A DNA stretch of 64,000 nt, taken from NCBI RefSeq assembly GCF_000312545.1, contig NZ_HE997540.1:4861-68860 (forward strand), in the 5' to 3' direction. The position numbers were made by a program, and so were the translations under genes. Below, piece by piece: positions 10,111 to 20,829 of the stretch (its first letter is position 1; each line of letters starts with the position of its first letter). Under the pieces are notes generated by a model. That model worked only from the letters and a program-made list of their open reading frames with translations, was not told where the DNA came from and ran no database searches. This DNA comes from Bartonella senegalensis OS02 (GTDB lineage: Bacteria; Pseudomonadota; Alphaproteobacteria; Rhizobiales; Rhizobiaceae).

Positions 10111-11775
10111 TTATTTTGTATTATCGCGAAAACGATTGACAATGGGATAACGGCGATCGCGTCCAAAGTTCTTGGAACTAATTTTTACACCAGGGGCGGA
10201 TTGTCGTCTTTTGTATTCGGCACCATAAAGAAGGTGTTCTATTTTCTCAACTGTTTCCCGTAAATACCCACGTTTAATAATATCACAAACACTCATGTCA
10301 TCTTCTATAAGAGATTGCAAAATATCATCCAGAATAGAATAAGGAGGGAGAGAATCTTCATCTTTTTGATTTTCCCGAAGCTCTGCGGAAGGCGCTTTTG
10401 CTATAATATTGGGAGGAATGGCAATTCCCTTTGGTCCCTTCAAATTTTGCAAATGATTTTGATTGCGCCACTGTGCTAATTTGTAGACTTGCGTTTTGTA
10501 AATATCTTTAAGAGGGTTAAAACCTCCATTCATATCACCATAAAGTGTTGCATATCCTACAGCCATTTCCGACTTATTGCCTGTTGTTACCAGCATTGAG
10601 CCAAATTTATTCGAAAGTGCCATCAAGATAACACCACGTATACGACTTTGAAGATTCTCTTCTGTCACATCAGATGGCAATCCTAAAAAAAACGGCGCCA
10701 TTGTCTTCAAAAAAACCTCAACAGGTTGTGCAATCGGTATTATTTCATAATGACATCCTAAAAGATGCGCACATTCTTTAGCATCTTCTAAGGATTCTTG
10801 TGATGTATAATGATAAGGCATCATTATGCTGCGAACTTTCTCAGCACCAAGAGCATCCACCGCCATTGCCGTACACAGAGCTGAATCAATCCCTCCTGAA
10901 AGACCAAGAATAACGTTCTGAAAGCGGTTTTTATCGACGTAATCTCTCAAACCTAATACACAAGCTTGATAATCAGCAGCTAACCCATTAAGAAGAGTTT
11001 CATTGGGACCAAAAACACATTGCCATCCAGCTGCTTTTCGTTGCCAATAGCTCAAAGCAATATGGCTTTCAAAATGTTTCATTTGAAATACCATTTTGCC
11101 TTGTCCATCCAATGCAAAAGATCCCCCATCAAAAACCAGCTCATCTTGACCACCAACTTGATTAGCATAAATAACTGGCAAACCGGATTGAAGCGCTTGT
11201 GCACGTACGACTTCTATCCGTTTAAGTGTTTTATCACGTTGATAAGGAGAGCCATTAAGAGTGAGGACAATCTCAGCTCCTTTATTGGCAAGTTCTGCAC
11301 AAAGAGAAAAATCATTCCAAATATCTTCACAAATCACTATTCCTAGTTTTAGCCCATGATAGACGATAGGCTCAGGGCGTGGACCAGAAGAAAATACACG
11401 TTTTTCGTCAAATTCAGCATAATTAGGTAGATCAAATTTTAAGCTTTCAGCAACTATCTGCCCTTCATCAAGGAGCACAACTCCATTGTAAATGTTATTA
11501 TTATACCTTAGAGGAAGACCAATTATGATTCCTGGTCCCCTCTTCGTTACCTTTGCTAATTTTTTAACAGCATCTTCACATGTTTGAGTAAAAGCAGGTT
11601 TCAGAACGAGATCTTCCGGTGGATAAGCACTTATAAAAAGCTCCGTGAATAAAACTAGGTCAGCACCCTCTTCTTGAGCCTTCTGATGCGCCCTTACGGC
11701 AAGAGAAAAGTTCCCTTCAATATCACCAACGATAGGATTTAATTGGGCAATTGCTACCCGGAAATCATTTTTCAT
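10111..11775 (-). CDS. nadE: Glutamine-dependent NAD+ synthetase
   Basis: The enzyme makes NAD+ from nicotinic acid adenine dinucleotide, ATP and glutamine, the last step of NAD synthesis. The N-terminal half is a nitrilase-type glutaminase domain with the glutamate in [11 protein letters not shown] and the cysteine in VICEDIWND. The C-terminal half is the synthetase domain with the ATP-pyrophosphatase loop [12 protein letters not shown] near residue 300. At about 554 residues it matches the two-domain form. The ATG at 11775 ([11 protein letters not shown]) gives the usual start; an in-frame start at 11790 adds five residues. It is followed closely by gltX copy 1. NAD kinase is also nearby at 6304-7077. 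Confidence 0.96.
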   Translation of the reverse strand: MKNDFRVAIAQLNPIVGDIEGNFSLAVRAHQKAQEEGADLVLFTELFISAYPPEDLVLKPAFTQTCEDAVKKLAKVTKRGPGIIIGLPLRYNNNIYNGVVLLDEGQIVAESLKFDLPNYAEFDEKRVFSSGPRPEPIVYHGLKLGIVICEDIWNDFSLCAELANKGAEIVLTLNGSPYQRDKTLKRIEVVRAQALQSGLPVIYANQVGGQDELVFDGGSFALDGQGKMVFQMKHFESHIALSYWQRKAAGWQCVFGPNETLLNGLAADYQACVLGLRDYVDKNRFQNVILGLSGGIDSALCTAMAVDALGAEKVRSIMMPYHYTSQESLEDAKECAHLLGCHYEIIPIAQPVEVFLKTMAPFFLGLPSDVTEENLQSRIRGVILMALSNKFGSMLVTTGNKSEMAVGYATLYGDMNGGFNPLKDIYKTQVYKLAQWRNQNHLQNLKGPKGIAIPPNIIAKAPSAELRENQKDEDSLPPYSILDDILQSLIEDDMSVCDIIKRGYLRETVEKIEHLLYGAEYKRRQSAPGVKISSKNFGRDRRYPIVNRFRDNTK

Positions 11776-11897
11776 AAGCTTTTGCACCATTTCATCCGTT
11801 TGGCAAACATATCTCTGTTTTTACTTATTGCAAAAACACTCCTCTTTTTTAAAAACCTGCTTTTATAAAACCTCATAAAAATGTTATGTTATTTCCT

Positions 11898-13277
11898 CTA
11901 GCCACTGGCAGCCAATATTAATGGTTCCGTATTACGGTTTTTTTTCAGAAGCTCAGCTACAAGAAAGGCTAATTCTAACGCTTGATCTGCATTTAATCGT
12001 GGATCACACTGCGTATGATAGCGATCAGACAAATCTTCCACAGAAATAGCACGTGCACCCCCTGTACATTCAGTGACATCACGACCAGTCATTTCAATAT
12101 GAATGCCCCCTGGATAAGTTCCCTCTTCATAATGCACTGAAAAGAACTTTTCTACCTCTTTCAAAACATAATTAAAAGGTCGCGTTTTGTAACCATTGAC
12201 AGTAACTGTATTTCCATGCATAGGATCACATGACCATATCACACTCCTTTTTTTGCGTTCAACGGCACGGATCAATTTAGGCAAATAATTCTCAACTTTA
12301 TCATGGCCAAAACGCGTAATGAGTGTCAATCGCCCTGGTTCATTTTCAGGGTTTAAAATATCAATTAATTTCAAAAGCTCATCAGGCTCAATGGAAGGAC
12401 CACACTTCAATCCAAGTGGATTTTTAATACCGCGGCAATATTCAACATGGGCATGATCAATCTGGCGTGTACGATCGCCAATCCATAACATATGGCCAGA
12501 CGTTGCATACCAATCCCCAGAAGTCGAATCAATGCGCGTTAAAGCCTCTTCATACCCAAGCAAAAGCGCTTCGTGACTGGTATAAAAAGACGTTTCACGT
12601 AATGAAGAATTCGTTTTGGAGGTAATTCCTATGGAGCGCATAAAATCAATCGCTTCAGAAATACGCTCTGCTAACATTTCATAACGCTCCCCCTGTGGAC
12701 TATTAGAAACGAAACTCAACATCCATGCGTGAACATTTTCTAAATTGGCATAGCCCCCTTGTGAAAAAGCACGCAATAAATTAAGCGTTGCAGCAGACTG
12801 GCGATAAGCCATAGACATTCTTTGTGGATTAGGAATACGAGAATCGCCCTCAAATTCAATGCCATTAATAATATCCCCGCGATAGACAGGAAGCTCAACA
12901 CCGTCTTTACTTTCCATGTCTGAAGAGCGTGGCTTTGCAAACTGACCAGCAATACGACCAATTTTCACAACAGGCTTAGAACTGCCAAAAGTTAAAACGA
13001 TTGCCATTTGCAAAAATACACGGAAAAAGTCACGGATATTATCAGCTTCGTGCTCTGCAAAACTTTCTGCACAATCTCCACCTTGTAATAAAAAAGCCTG
13101 CCCCTTCGCAACAGTTGCTAATTCATTTTTCAAATCACGTGCTTCACCCGCAAAAACCAAAGGAGGATAGCTCCCTAGTTTTCGTTCAACATCTGCTAAA
13201 ATAGATTTGTCAGGATAAGTTGGAACTTGTTTAATTGGCTTTGCTCTCCAGGAGTCTGGTGCCCATTCTTTTATCAT
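11898..13277 (-). CDS. aroG: 3-deoxy-7-phosphoheptulonate synthase, class II
   Basis: The enzyme condenses phosphoenolpyruvate with erythrose 4-phosphate, the first step of the shikimate pathway to aromatic amino acids. The 459-residue protein is of the class II (plant and Mycobacterium AroG-like) type, not the E. coli class I type. Visible conserved segments are the QGGDCAESF region near residue 83, the [18 protein letters not shown] segment, and the metal-binding DPMHGNT and HIEMTG/TECTGG stretches towards the C-terminus. The ATG at 13277 ([11 protein letters not shown]) is the normal class II beginning. It lies 73 bases downstream of gor on the same strand. The symbol follows the common usage for this family. 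Confidence 0.95.
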   Translation of the reverse strand: MIKEWAPDSWRAKPIKQVPTYPDKSILADVERKLGSYPPLVFAGEARDLKNELATVAKGQAFLLQGGDCAESFAEHEADNIRDFFRVFLQMAIVLTFGSSKPVVKIGRIAGQFAKPRSSDMESKDGVELPVYRGDIINGIEFEGDSRIPNPQRMSMAYRQSAATLNLLRAFSQGGYANLENVHAWMLSFVSNSPQGERYEMLAERISEAIDFMRSIGITSKTNSSLRETSFYTSHEALLLGYEEALTRIDSTSGDWYATSGHMLWIGDRTRQIDHAHVEYCRGIKNPLGLKCGPSIEPDELLKLIDILNPENEPGRLTLITRFGHDKVENYLPKLIRAVERKKRSVIWSCDPMHGNTVTVNGYKTRPFNYVLKEVEKFFSVHYEEGTYPGGIHIEMTGRDVTECTGGARAISVEDLSDRYHTQCDPRLNADQALELAFLVAELLKKNRNTEPLILAASG

Positions 13278-13350
13278 TATACTCTCTCCAGAGGCTTAAG
13301 CTTGCACCTTTTCGAAAAGCTTTAGACTCTACCGTAATATACACTGCTGT

Positions 13351-14742
13351 TCAATCGTCTAGTTTTTTCCCGTTTTCATATACATAACTTGGTTTATACA
13401 TCGTTACTAATTCTTCTGCCATCGTTGGATGCACTGCCATAGTCTTATCAAAAATATCCTTTGTTAGTTTCCCCTTGAGAGATATGCCAATAAGCTGTGC
13501 CATTTCACCAGCATTTTCCCCTAAAATATGAGCTCCTACGACGATACGGCTTTCACCATCAACAATAAGTTTCATAAACATTTTTTCCGAATTCCCGGAA
13601 AGAACATTGCGCATAGGACGAAAAACTGTACGATAAATCTCTACACGCTTATAACGATGGAGTGCATCTTCTTCTGAAAGACCAACTGTTCCCATCTCCG
13701 GCTGTGAAAAAACCGCTGTTGTGATTAGATCATAATCAGGTGTTGTGGGTGTATTCTCAAATGCTGTCTTAACGAAACACATTGCATCATGAATCGCAAC
13801 AGGTGTCAATTGAATATGACCTGTTACATCACCAACAGCCCAAATATGTGGGACATTTGTTGTCATTCTTTCATCAACAATAACTGCACCAAATTCATTC
13901 ACTTTAACACCTGCCTGCTTAAGTCCTAAACCCGTTGTATTTGGTACACGCCCCATAGCCAACATAACCAGGTCAGTACGAATTGTCTGCCCATTTGCTA
14001 AAACAACATTATAACAATCCCCTGTAGACTGTACTTGAGAAACAGTGGCTCCGTAGAGAATAGAAATCCCTTTTTCAACCATTGCATCATTGAGCAACTG
14101 GCGCAAATCATTATCAAAATTACGAAGAATTAAATCACCACGGTGGAGAAGTGTTGTTTTCACACCTAATCCATGAAAAATATTAGCAAATTCAACGCCA
14201 ATATACCCTCCCCCAACAATGACTATTGATTTTGGGAGTTTTTCAAGATCAAAAATTTCATTGGAAGTAAGACATAAATCACTGCCTTTTAGGGCAGTGT
14301 TTGATGCAACTTTTGCACCCGTGGCAATCAAAATTTTTTCTGCGCTTATCCGTTCACCTGTCACACAGAGCTCTAATGTGTGTTCATCAACAAAAACGGC
14401 ACGACTTTCATAAATATGAACATTGTTATCTTGTAACCCCTTGCGATAAAGACCTTCTAATCTTGATATTTCTTTATTTTTAGCCGCAACCAATTTTTTC
14501 CAGTTAAAAGTCGGATCAGCATATTCCCATCCAAACCCACCGCTTTTCCTAAACTCTTGTGCATATTGAGACGCATAAACATAGAGTTTTTTGGGAACAC
14601 AACCGCGAATAACGCAAGTTCCTCCTATACGATATTCTTCTGCTATCGCAACACGCTTACCGAGTGCTCCAGCAAGGCGTGCAGCGCGTACCCCACCAGA
14701 ACCGCTTCCAATAACAAACAGATCAAAGTCAAAAGATCCCAC
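13351..14742 (-). CDS. gor: Glutathione-disulfide reductase
   Basis: This FAD-dependent enzyme reduces oxidised glutathione with NADPH in the cytoplasm. The 463-residue protein has the N-terminal FAD-binding GSGSGGVRAAR loop (residues 12-22), the redox-active disulfide Cys43-Cys48 in GGTCVIRGCVPKK, a second dinucleotide fold at GGGYIGVEFA, and the C-terminal AVHPTMAEE with the catalytic histidine of the partner subunit. These separate it from dihydrolipoamide dehydrogenase and mercuric reductase, which carry a CxxxxC in a GGTCLN(V/I)GC context. It is downstream of the DUF2059 gene and rpiA, all on one strand, suggesting a loose metabolic operon. Confidence 0.95.
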   Translation of the reverse strand: MGSFDFDLFVIGSGSGGVRAARLAGALGKRVAIAEEYRIGGTCVIRGCVPKKLYVYASQYAQEFRKSGGFGWEYADPTFNWKKLVAAKNKEISRLEGLYRKGLQDNNVHIYESRAVFVDEHTLELCVTGERISAEKILIATGAKVASNTALKGSDLCLTSNEIFDLEKLPKSIVIVGGGYIGVEFANIFHGLGVKTTLLHRGDLILRNFDNDLRQLLNDAMVEKGISILYGATVSQVQSTGDCYNVVLANGQTIRTDLVMLAMGRVPNTTGLGLKQAGVKVNEFGAVIVDERMTTNVPHIWAVGDVTGHIQLTPVAIHDAMCFVKTAFENTPTTPDYDLITTAVFSQPEMGTVGLSEEDALHRYKRVEIYRTVFRPMRNVLSGNSEKMFMKLIVDGESRIVVGAHILGENAGEMAQLIGISLKGKLTKDIFDKTMAVHPTMAEELVTMYKPSYVYENGKKLDD

Positions 14743-14934
14743 AAACTATTCCTTTTTCTATGTTTTCAACAAGAGATTCTTGTTATTTCTATTCAATGAA
14801 AGTGCTTTTTTATTCTCCAATATCATTTTTTCTATAAAGCACCCTGCTAAAAAGACTTACTTTTATTAAAAATGACGGAAAAACCGACACTTAAAAAAAA
14901 CAAAAAACCTCATTATTTTGCAAACGATACCAAA

Positions 14935-15492
14935 CTATTTGGGATTCGCTGAAGAATTAGATTTCGCAGGCGTGACAGAATTTTCCAAATGAAGGGTTTC
15001 AGACATTTCTTTTTTTACGTTTTTTACAAGATCTTGCATAATGCTAGAACGCCACGCATCAAACGTGGAATAAGCATCACGTGCAATACTCGGAACTTCT
15101 GTCAAAAACTTTTTACCGGTATCAGAACTATAGAACGCAGTGATTGCATCAAGCTCTTCTTGAGTAAAATACTTTGCGTATACCTGAGCAATTTCTTTTT
15201 CTAAATCAGAACGCCTTTTTACTAAAGCCAACGCCTGCTTATCAACAATCTCAGAAATAGCCGTTGCCAAATTCGGATCATCGCCTATCAATTCATTTTT
15301 GAGATCACGTGCTGCAGTTGGTAAAAAACTATCAAATTGATCAGTGGCATGAATCGCGTTGATAGCCTTTCTTGCTGAAATTAAATGCTGAGCGCTCACA
15401 CCCTGTGCATCAACTATTCCAATATTTAAAAGCACAACGGCAACTGCACTAAAACATCCTATAAAACACTGAAAAGAAATTTTTTTTTTCAT
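14935..15492 (-). CDS. Periplasmic DUF2059-family protein
   Basis: This 185-residue protein begins with a lysine-rich lead and a hydrophobic segment ending near VDAQG, a clear signal peptide, so the mature protein is likely periplasmic. The remainder is helical and contains the stretch YFTQEELDAITAFYSSDTGKK, typical of the DUF2059 family. The role of that family is not firmly known. It lies between rpiA and gor on the same strand, with spacers of about 107 and 192 bases. The start at 15492 is the only suitable one, with MKKKISFQC forming the positive n-region. Confidence 0.85.
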   Translation of the reverse strand: MKKKISFQCFIGCFSAVAVVLLNIGIVDAQGVSAQHLISARKAINAIHATDQFDSFLPTAARDLKNELIGDDPNLATAISEIVDKQALALVKRRSDLEKEIAQVYAKYFTQEELDAITAFYSSDTGKKFLTEVPSIARDAYSTFDAWRSSIMQDLVKNVKKEMSETLHLENSVTPAKSNSSANPK

Positions 15493-15599
15493 TAAATGAT
15501 TACCCCGATAATTAATTGTAATTCAAATTTATTATTTTATCTAAAACCTTTAATCTCACTTTTATTACGCTGATCTAGAGATCATGTAAATTGTCTTAC

Positions 15600-16304
15600 C
15601 TAAAAATCAAACGGTTCTAAAACTTTTATTTGACCATCTGCCATCGCTACAATTGCACGTGAAGCCAATCCTAAAAAAAGACCATGCTCGATAACACCAG
15701 GAATTGCAAGGAGTGCCTCCGATAATAATTGGGGCTGTAAAATGCACCCCCAAAATGCATCAAGAATGAAATGACCACCATCTGTTTTAAAAGGATTATT
15801 TCCATTCATCCGTAATATAATTTCACCCGAAAGCCCTAAATTATCAGCTACTTTTTCTATGGCAATGCGTGTAGTATGTACACCAAACGGATTAACTTCA
15901 ATCGGCAACGCAAAAGCACCAAGCGTTTTTACCATTTTTGTTTCATCAGCGATAATGAGCATTGTACGAGAAGCAGATGCGACAATTTTTTCATATAACA
16001 ATGCCCCGCCCCCTCCTTTAATAAGAGTCATCTCTGGACCAATTTCATCGGCCCCATCAATATCAAGATCTAGTTCAGGTATTTGTTCTAAGGTGCTGAT
16101 AGGCAAGCCAAATTTACGACAGAGTTGTTCAGAATACTGCGAGGTCGCAACACACCTCACGCGCAAACCATTGGCAACGCGCTCACCAAGAAGAGGAATA
16201 AACTCATTTACCGTCGAACCAGACCCAATCCCAAGCCGCATATCATCTTCAATAAATTCAAGCGCCTTTAAAGCTGCCATTTTTTTTAACTGCTGAACAT
16301 TCAT
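15600..16304 (-). CDS. rpiA: Ribose-5-phosphate isomerase A
   Basis: The enzyme interconverts ribose 5-phosphate and ribulose 5-phosphate in the non-oxidative pentose phosphate pathway. The 234-residue protein has the [11 protein letters not shown] substrate-binding loop near residues 26-36, the catalytic region [24 protein letters not shown] near residues 83-106 and a conserved DGGHFILD segment. The length is normal. The ATG at 16304 gives the usual helical N-terminus. It is the first of a same-strand group running rpiA, DUF2059, gor, aroG. Confidence 0.96.
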   Translation of the reverse strand: MNVQQLKKMAALKALEFIEDDMRLGIGSGSTVNEFIPLLGERVANGLRVRCVATSQYSEQLCRKFGLPISTLEQIPELDLDIDGADEIGPEMTLIKGGGGALLYEKIVASASRTMLIIADETKMVKTLGAFALPIEVNPFGVHTTRIAIEKVADNLGLSGEIILRMNGNNPFKTDGGHFILDAFWGCILQPQLLSEALLAIPGVIEHGLFLGLASRAIVAMADGQIKVLEPFDF

Positions 16305-16655
16305 AAATCTTTTTACCTTTTTACCAAAGCAGTGACATTTATTAAAATTTGATCACAAAGAGTAACCTATTGTATCACTCTTCCATATAATTTATTCGCC
16401 ACCTTCTGGTTGAAGAAATATTAGTTATTATAATCATAAAAGAGAATAATTAACAATTTTATCTCTTGGTAAAGATTATTAACATTTTCCATATTCAATA
16501 AGCATTTTTAGTGTATTTCTCACTCTCGATAAGATGCATGCGTAAAATGCTCCCACAAAATTATAATTGTTTAGATTGCCAATTTTTTGAAAAACTGTAA
16601 ATCAAGTGGGGAGCTTTAGTGAAACTGATAACCCTATTAAAATAATAAAGCCTCA
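16305..16655. other. Spacer between comEC and rpiA
   Basis: This 351-base AT-rich interval holds no open frame that I can support and no tRNA. It should contain the rpiA promoter. I do not see a strong terminator hairpin for comEC. Confidence 0.5.
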
Positions 16656-19004
16656 TCAAAAAATGTGCCTATCATTTGCTATTCTCTTCTTGCCTAGATA
16701 TGAAAAAGATGGAGAATGCAGTAGTTTGTGAGATTTTTGTGAATACTGTCTGTGCCTATTCCATGGTCTATAAAACCCCATCGAGGACCAAATAACCTCT
16801 CCACTTTTGGTCATCATCACACTGCCTCGTGAGAGCAATTGTTGGAGAGTGAATATTTTTTTTGTCTTCTTATTACAGGTTTGATCATTCATTGCAAAAG
16901 TCTTAATTATGATGTCTGCCTCTCTACATTGCTCTGTTGTTTCTCCATACAGCACACTCACTTTTAATCCATTTGAGAATAAGGACACACAGGCATGATT
17001 ATCACACATAAATTGTTCATTAAATGAAGGACCATATTTTGTTGGCTTGATTATCTCATTCACAAGAAATGATTTTTCCCATATGGATGTCGTGAATTTA
17101 GGGATACGGTAATGATCAAGATATAATTTGTTTTCACTGATAACACCCACAAGCCTCATATTCTCTGCTATAATGAGTTGTACAGGTGAATTCACCAAGC
17201 AAACATAAATACCAGCCAAAATAAAAGAACTAAAAGAAAACCTCAGAGATGTTTTGCAAAAAGTCAACCCAACCAAGCCTATAGTGAATAAAACCAACGC
17301 GGATAATGGCATAAATCCAGGATTAAAATCAGGAGAAATGGATGTGATAGCATGTGCAATTTTTATTACAAGACCAACACCAAAACCCATAATTTGAAGG
17401 GGCAACCATTCAAGTCCCCAAAACATTGCAAAAACTGCAATGAATCCAAAAGGGATGACGAGAATTGATACTATCGGCAAAGCTAAGGCATTGCTGATAA
17501 TGCTAAAAAATGCAATATTCGAAAAATGATAAATAGCATAAATCCCACTGGCAATCCCCGCCACAAATGAAGATGCACATATTGAAAGTATCGATAAAAA
17601 GGCAAAATAGACTACTCCCGCTCCTACATAAGAGGGAGTTGTTTTTCTTTTGCGAAAAAATGACTTTCCACTGCACCAATCAAAAAATGCAATTAAAGCT
17701 GCAGTTGCCGAAAAAGACATTTGAAAGCTGGGACCTAATATTTCATGCGGCATAATAGCCAGAGTTACCAAACCCGCAATAGAAAAATTACGCATTGTTA
17801 CAGCAGAACGATTACAGAGAACAGCAATCAACATAATAGCAATCATCACAAAACTTCTTTGTGCTGATACAGCTATACCGGATAGTAACAAATAAAAAGC
17901 TATTATCATTAATGCAGCAATAGCAGCGAATTTTTTAGCAGAATAATAGGATGAGAAAACTGGAAAAAGTGCTAAAAAACTACGGACAATCATAAGCACT
18001 ACGCCACTCAACAAAGCCATATGCAAACCTGATATTGATAAAATGTGTGCTAATCCAGCCGTGCGTAATGCTTTATTTATGTCATTTGAAATACCACCCC
18101 GCTGTCCCGTTATAAGTGCAGCCGCAACGCTACCCTCTTCCCCCTTAATTGCCATACGGATTCTTTGTGTCATGTTCGTCCGTAAATTTTCAATTTTCTG
18201 TAAGACTATAGAGAATATTCTCTTCGGCTGTGAAATTGATATTTTGACTGGTTTTCCTAAATAAATCCCCTGCGCACCAATGCCTTTAAAATAATTATGG
18301 AAACTAAAATCGTATCCTCCCGGATATACCGGCCCAGACAATGCACGGATCTTGACTTTCCCATATAGACCATCCCCAATTGCCAATCCATGTGGTAAAC
18401 GTCTTGCTGATAAACGAACACGATGAGGACCATGGCGTAATGCTGGTTTTTCTGTACTCAAGACCTCTAGAACTAAACGGTATTGTCCTCTTTGCCTTGC
18501 TTCAATAGAAACAATTCTTCCTGTTAACGTAGTAAAGACATCGCCACCCAACATTGGTGTAGAGATACGCCACGTTTCTATTTTCGCTGCCACAGTACCT
18601 AAAACAATACAAAATAGAAATCCCGTAGTGATCCATATTCTTCGGTGAGAGCGTAAAATATAGAGTATTCCAAGCAAGAGACTAACCAATACAGCCAATT
18701 GCCCCCAACTTGGCTCTCGCTCTAACCTAAAATAAAAAATGATGCCTATGGAAAAAAAGACTAAAATCAACGAAAAAAGAAGCCCAAAAGAGATTTCTTT
18801 GTTTATGCAATCTATCAACCACCTCCAGAAAAAAATTATTGCCCTTTTTAAGGGTGTAAATAAAAAAATCTTTTGTTTTTTATAATTGTCGTTCTTAGCA
18901 TCATAAAAGATAGAAAAAACACCATGCCCTATCAGACGCAATGTTTTCTTTTCTGATATATTGCTTATGGACAAACCATCCTTAACATTATCTCGATGAA
19001 ACAT
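16656..19004 (-). CDS. comEC: ComEC/Rec2-family membrane protein
   Basis: Members of this family form the inner-membrane channel for single-stranded DNA during natural transformation. The 782-residue protein starts with a cytoplasmic region, has two or three membrane segments, then an OB-like soluble region (GRIVSIEARQRGQYRLVLEV) and the competence domain with the signature ITGQRGGISNDINKALRTAGLAHILSISG broken into its usual helices. At least eight further membrane segments follow. The C-terminal 150 residues correspond to the place of the beta-lactamase-like domain but show no HxHxDH motif, so that domain is missing or degenerate. I chose the ATG at 19004, preceded by GGGGGA; a GTG at 19019 adds five residues. 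It is divergent from gltX copy 2. Whether the organism is transformable cannot be said. Confidence 0.88.
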   Translation of the reverse strand: MFHRDNVKDGLSISNISEKKTLRLIGHGVFSIFYDAKNDNYKKQKIFLFTPLKRAIIFFWRWLIDCINKEISFGLLFSLILVFFSIGIIFYFRLEREPSWGQLAVLVSLLLGILYILRSHRRIWITTGFLFCIVLGTVAAKIETWRISTPMLGGDVFTTLTGRIVSIEARQRGQYRLVLEVLSTEKPALRHGPHRVRLSARRLPHGLAIGDGLYGKVKIRALSGPVYPGGYDFSFHNYFKGIGAQGIYLGKPVKISISQPKRIFSIVLQKIENLRTNMTQRIRMAIKGEEGSVAAALITGQRGGISNDINKALRTAGLAHILSISGLHMALLSGVVLMIVRSFLALFPVFSSYYSAKKFAAIAALMIIAFYLLLSGIAVSAQRSFVMIAIMLIAVLCNRSAVTMRNFSIAGLVTLAIMPHEILGPSFQMSFSATAALIAFFDWCSGKSFFRKRKTTPSYVGAGVVYFAFLSILSICASSFVAGIASGIYAIYHFSNIAFFSIISNALALPIVSILVIPFGFIAVFAMFWGLEWLPLQIMGFGVGLVIKIAHAITSISPDFNPGFMPLSALVLFTIGLVGLTFCKTSLRFSFSSFILAGIYVCLVNSPVQLIIAENMRLVGVISENKLYLDHYRIPKFTTSIWEKSFLVNEIIKPTKYGPSFNEQFMCDNHACVSLFSNGLKVSVLYGETTEQCREADIIIKTFAMNDQTCNKKTKKIFTLQQLLSRGSVMMTKSGEVIWSSMGFYRPWNRHRQYSQKSHKLLHSPSFSYLGKKRIANDRHIF

Positions 19005-19119
19005 CTGCAAATCCCCCACTTTACTTGCAATGCGGCTATTGCACAGCCTATCACCTATGCTAACATATCTATTTCACAAAGTTTTATAAATAACATTGTA
19101 ATTTTAAAGGAAGATATTC
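19005..19119. promoter_or_regulatory. Divergent promoter region of comEC and gltX copy 2
   Basis: The 115 bases between two divergent starts must carry promoters for both genes. A strong ribosome-binding site AAGGAAG lies six bases before the GTG of gltX. No operator-like palindrome stands out. Confidence 0.5.
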
Positions 19120-20538
19120 GTGCCCGTTATTACCCGTTTTGCCCCCTCACCAACAGGATTCCTTCATATTGGAGGTGCGCGTACAGCGCTTTTTAATTGG
19201 CTTTATGCAAAACATACCGGTGGAAAAATGCTCCTACGAATTGAAGATACAGATCGAGAGCGCTCAACAGAAGCAGCTGTAAAAGCTATCATAGATGGTC
19301 TCCATTGGATGGGACTTAGCTATGACGGTAACCCTATTTCGCAATTTGAACGTGCAGAGCGTCATCGCCAAATCGCTGAACAACTGGTAAAAGATGGAAA
19401 AGCTTATTATTGCTATGCTTCCCCTGAAGAATTAGCTGAAATGCGTGAAAATGCCCGAGCAGAAGGTCGTCCACCGCGTTATGATGGGCGTTGGAGAGAG
19501 CGTGATATATCGAAAGCTCCTAAAGATATAAAACCTGTTATTCGTATCAAAGCACCACAAGACGGCGAAACAATTGTGCATGACCGCGTTCAAGGGGATG
19601 TTTGCTTTCCTAATAAAGATCTGGATGACTTTATTATCTTACGTTCTGATGGTACACCCACTTATATGCATGCCGTCGTCGTCGACGATCATGATATGGG
19701 GGTAACACATATCATACGTGGTGATGATCATCTCACAAATGCTGCCCGCCAAACAATCATCTTCAATGCCATGGGATGGGATATTCCTGTTATGGCACAT
19801 ATTCCACTTATCCACGGTGAAAATGGCGCAAAATTATCAAAACGGCATGGCGCACTCGGTGTCGATGCTTATCGAACAATGGGGTACCTTCCTGCTGCTT
19901 TGCGCAATTATCTCGTCCGTCTGGGTTGGAGTCATGGTGATGACGAACTCATGTCAATCGAAGATATGATTTCCTGGTTTGATATTGATGATATTAATAG
20001 AGGTGCTGCACGTTTTGATCTCAAAAAGCTCGATGCCATCAATGGACATTATATACGTACGAGCAATGATCAGGACCTTTTTGATGCTGCTCTTAGTATT
20101 TTAGAAGAAATTAAAGGTGGATTACAAATCATGGAAAGGCTTGATGAAAAACATCGGGATCAATTTCTAAAAGCTATCCCCAATTTGAAAGAACGCTCCA
20201 AAACACTGTGTGAACTCATTGATAATGCCTCCTTCATTTTTACAAAACGTCCATTACAGCTTGATGAAAAAGCACAAATGCTCCTAGATAAAAATGGCCT
20301 AACCATTTTAAAAGCTGTTTATCTTGCACTGAAAACTTGCCCTTCTTGGGATGTGAAAAGCTTGGATGAAACTCTTCGATCTTATGCACAAACACAAGGG
20401 CTTAAATTTGGATCTATTGCTCAACCCCTTCGCGCTGCTCTTACAGGACGTCCAACATCTCCGGGAGTTTTTGATGTCCTTGTTTTATTAGGACGCGATG
20501 AATCTCTTAACCGTATCAATGACCAACTTGCAAATTGA
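19120..20538 (+). CDS. gltX: Glutamyl-tRNA synthetase, copy 2
   Basis: This 472-residue GluRS has HIGG at residues 16-19 as its HIGH motif and KLSKRHG as its KMSKS motif, plus the IEDTDRERS segment that recognises the acceptor end. It starts with GTG, supported by AAGGAAG six bases upstream and by the normal [12 protein letters not shown] beginning. The copy at 8714-10093 is the diverged paralogue. In related genomes a gltX copy commonly lies next to gltA and comEC, as here, so this is probably the ancestral locus. gltA follows on the same strand after about 290 bases. Confidence 0.96.
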   Translation: MPVITRFAPSPTGFLHIGGARTALFNWLYAKHTGGKMLLRIEDTDRERSTEAAVKAIIDGLHWMGLSYDGNPISQFERAERHRQIAEQLVKDGKAYYCYASPEELAEMRENARAEGRPPRYDGRWRERDISKAPKDIKPVIRIKAPQDGETIVHDRVQGDVCFPNKDLDDFIILRSDGTPTYMHAVVVDDHDMGVTHIIRGDDHLTNAARQTIIFNAMGWDIPVMAHIPLIHGENGAKLSKRHGALGVDAYRTMGYLPAALRNYLVRLGWSHGDDELMSIEDMISWFDIDDINRGAARFDLKKLDAINGHYIRTSNDQDLFDAALSILEEIKGGLQIMERLDEKHRDQFLKAIPNLKERSKTLCELIDNASFIFTKRPLQLDEKAQMLLDKNGLTILKAVYLALKTCPSWDVKSLDETLRSYAQTQGLKFGSIAQPLRAALTGRPTSPGVFDVLVLLGRDESLNRINDQLAN

Positions 20539-20829
20539 TTGCGCATGGCATACAAATTAACCTGTTTAACCTAAGGAAAATATACTTAATTACTCTGGAC
20601 TTCAAGGATAGATGCCTCAACGCAAATTAAAAGTTATCTTCTCTTGCAAAGAATTGAAATACATGTTTAGCCAAATCACAAATATAAAAATATTTTTAGA
20701 TTGCATGTATAAACTTTTAGAGTAAATCTACCCTCACATAGTAGAAAAAGCTTCGTTATTTATAGCGTTCCCTCTCTGATGAAGCGGCATCTTGATTTTC
20801 AAGGGAGAAGGATCTGAAAGGAATATCTT

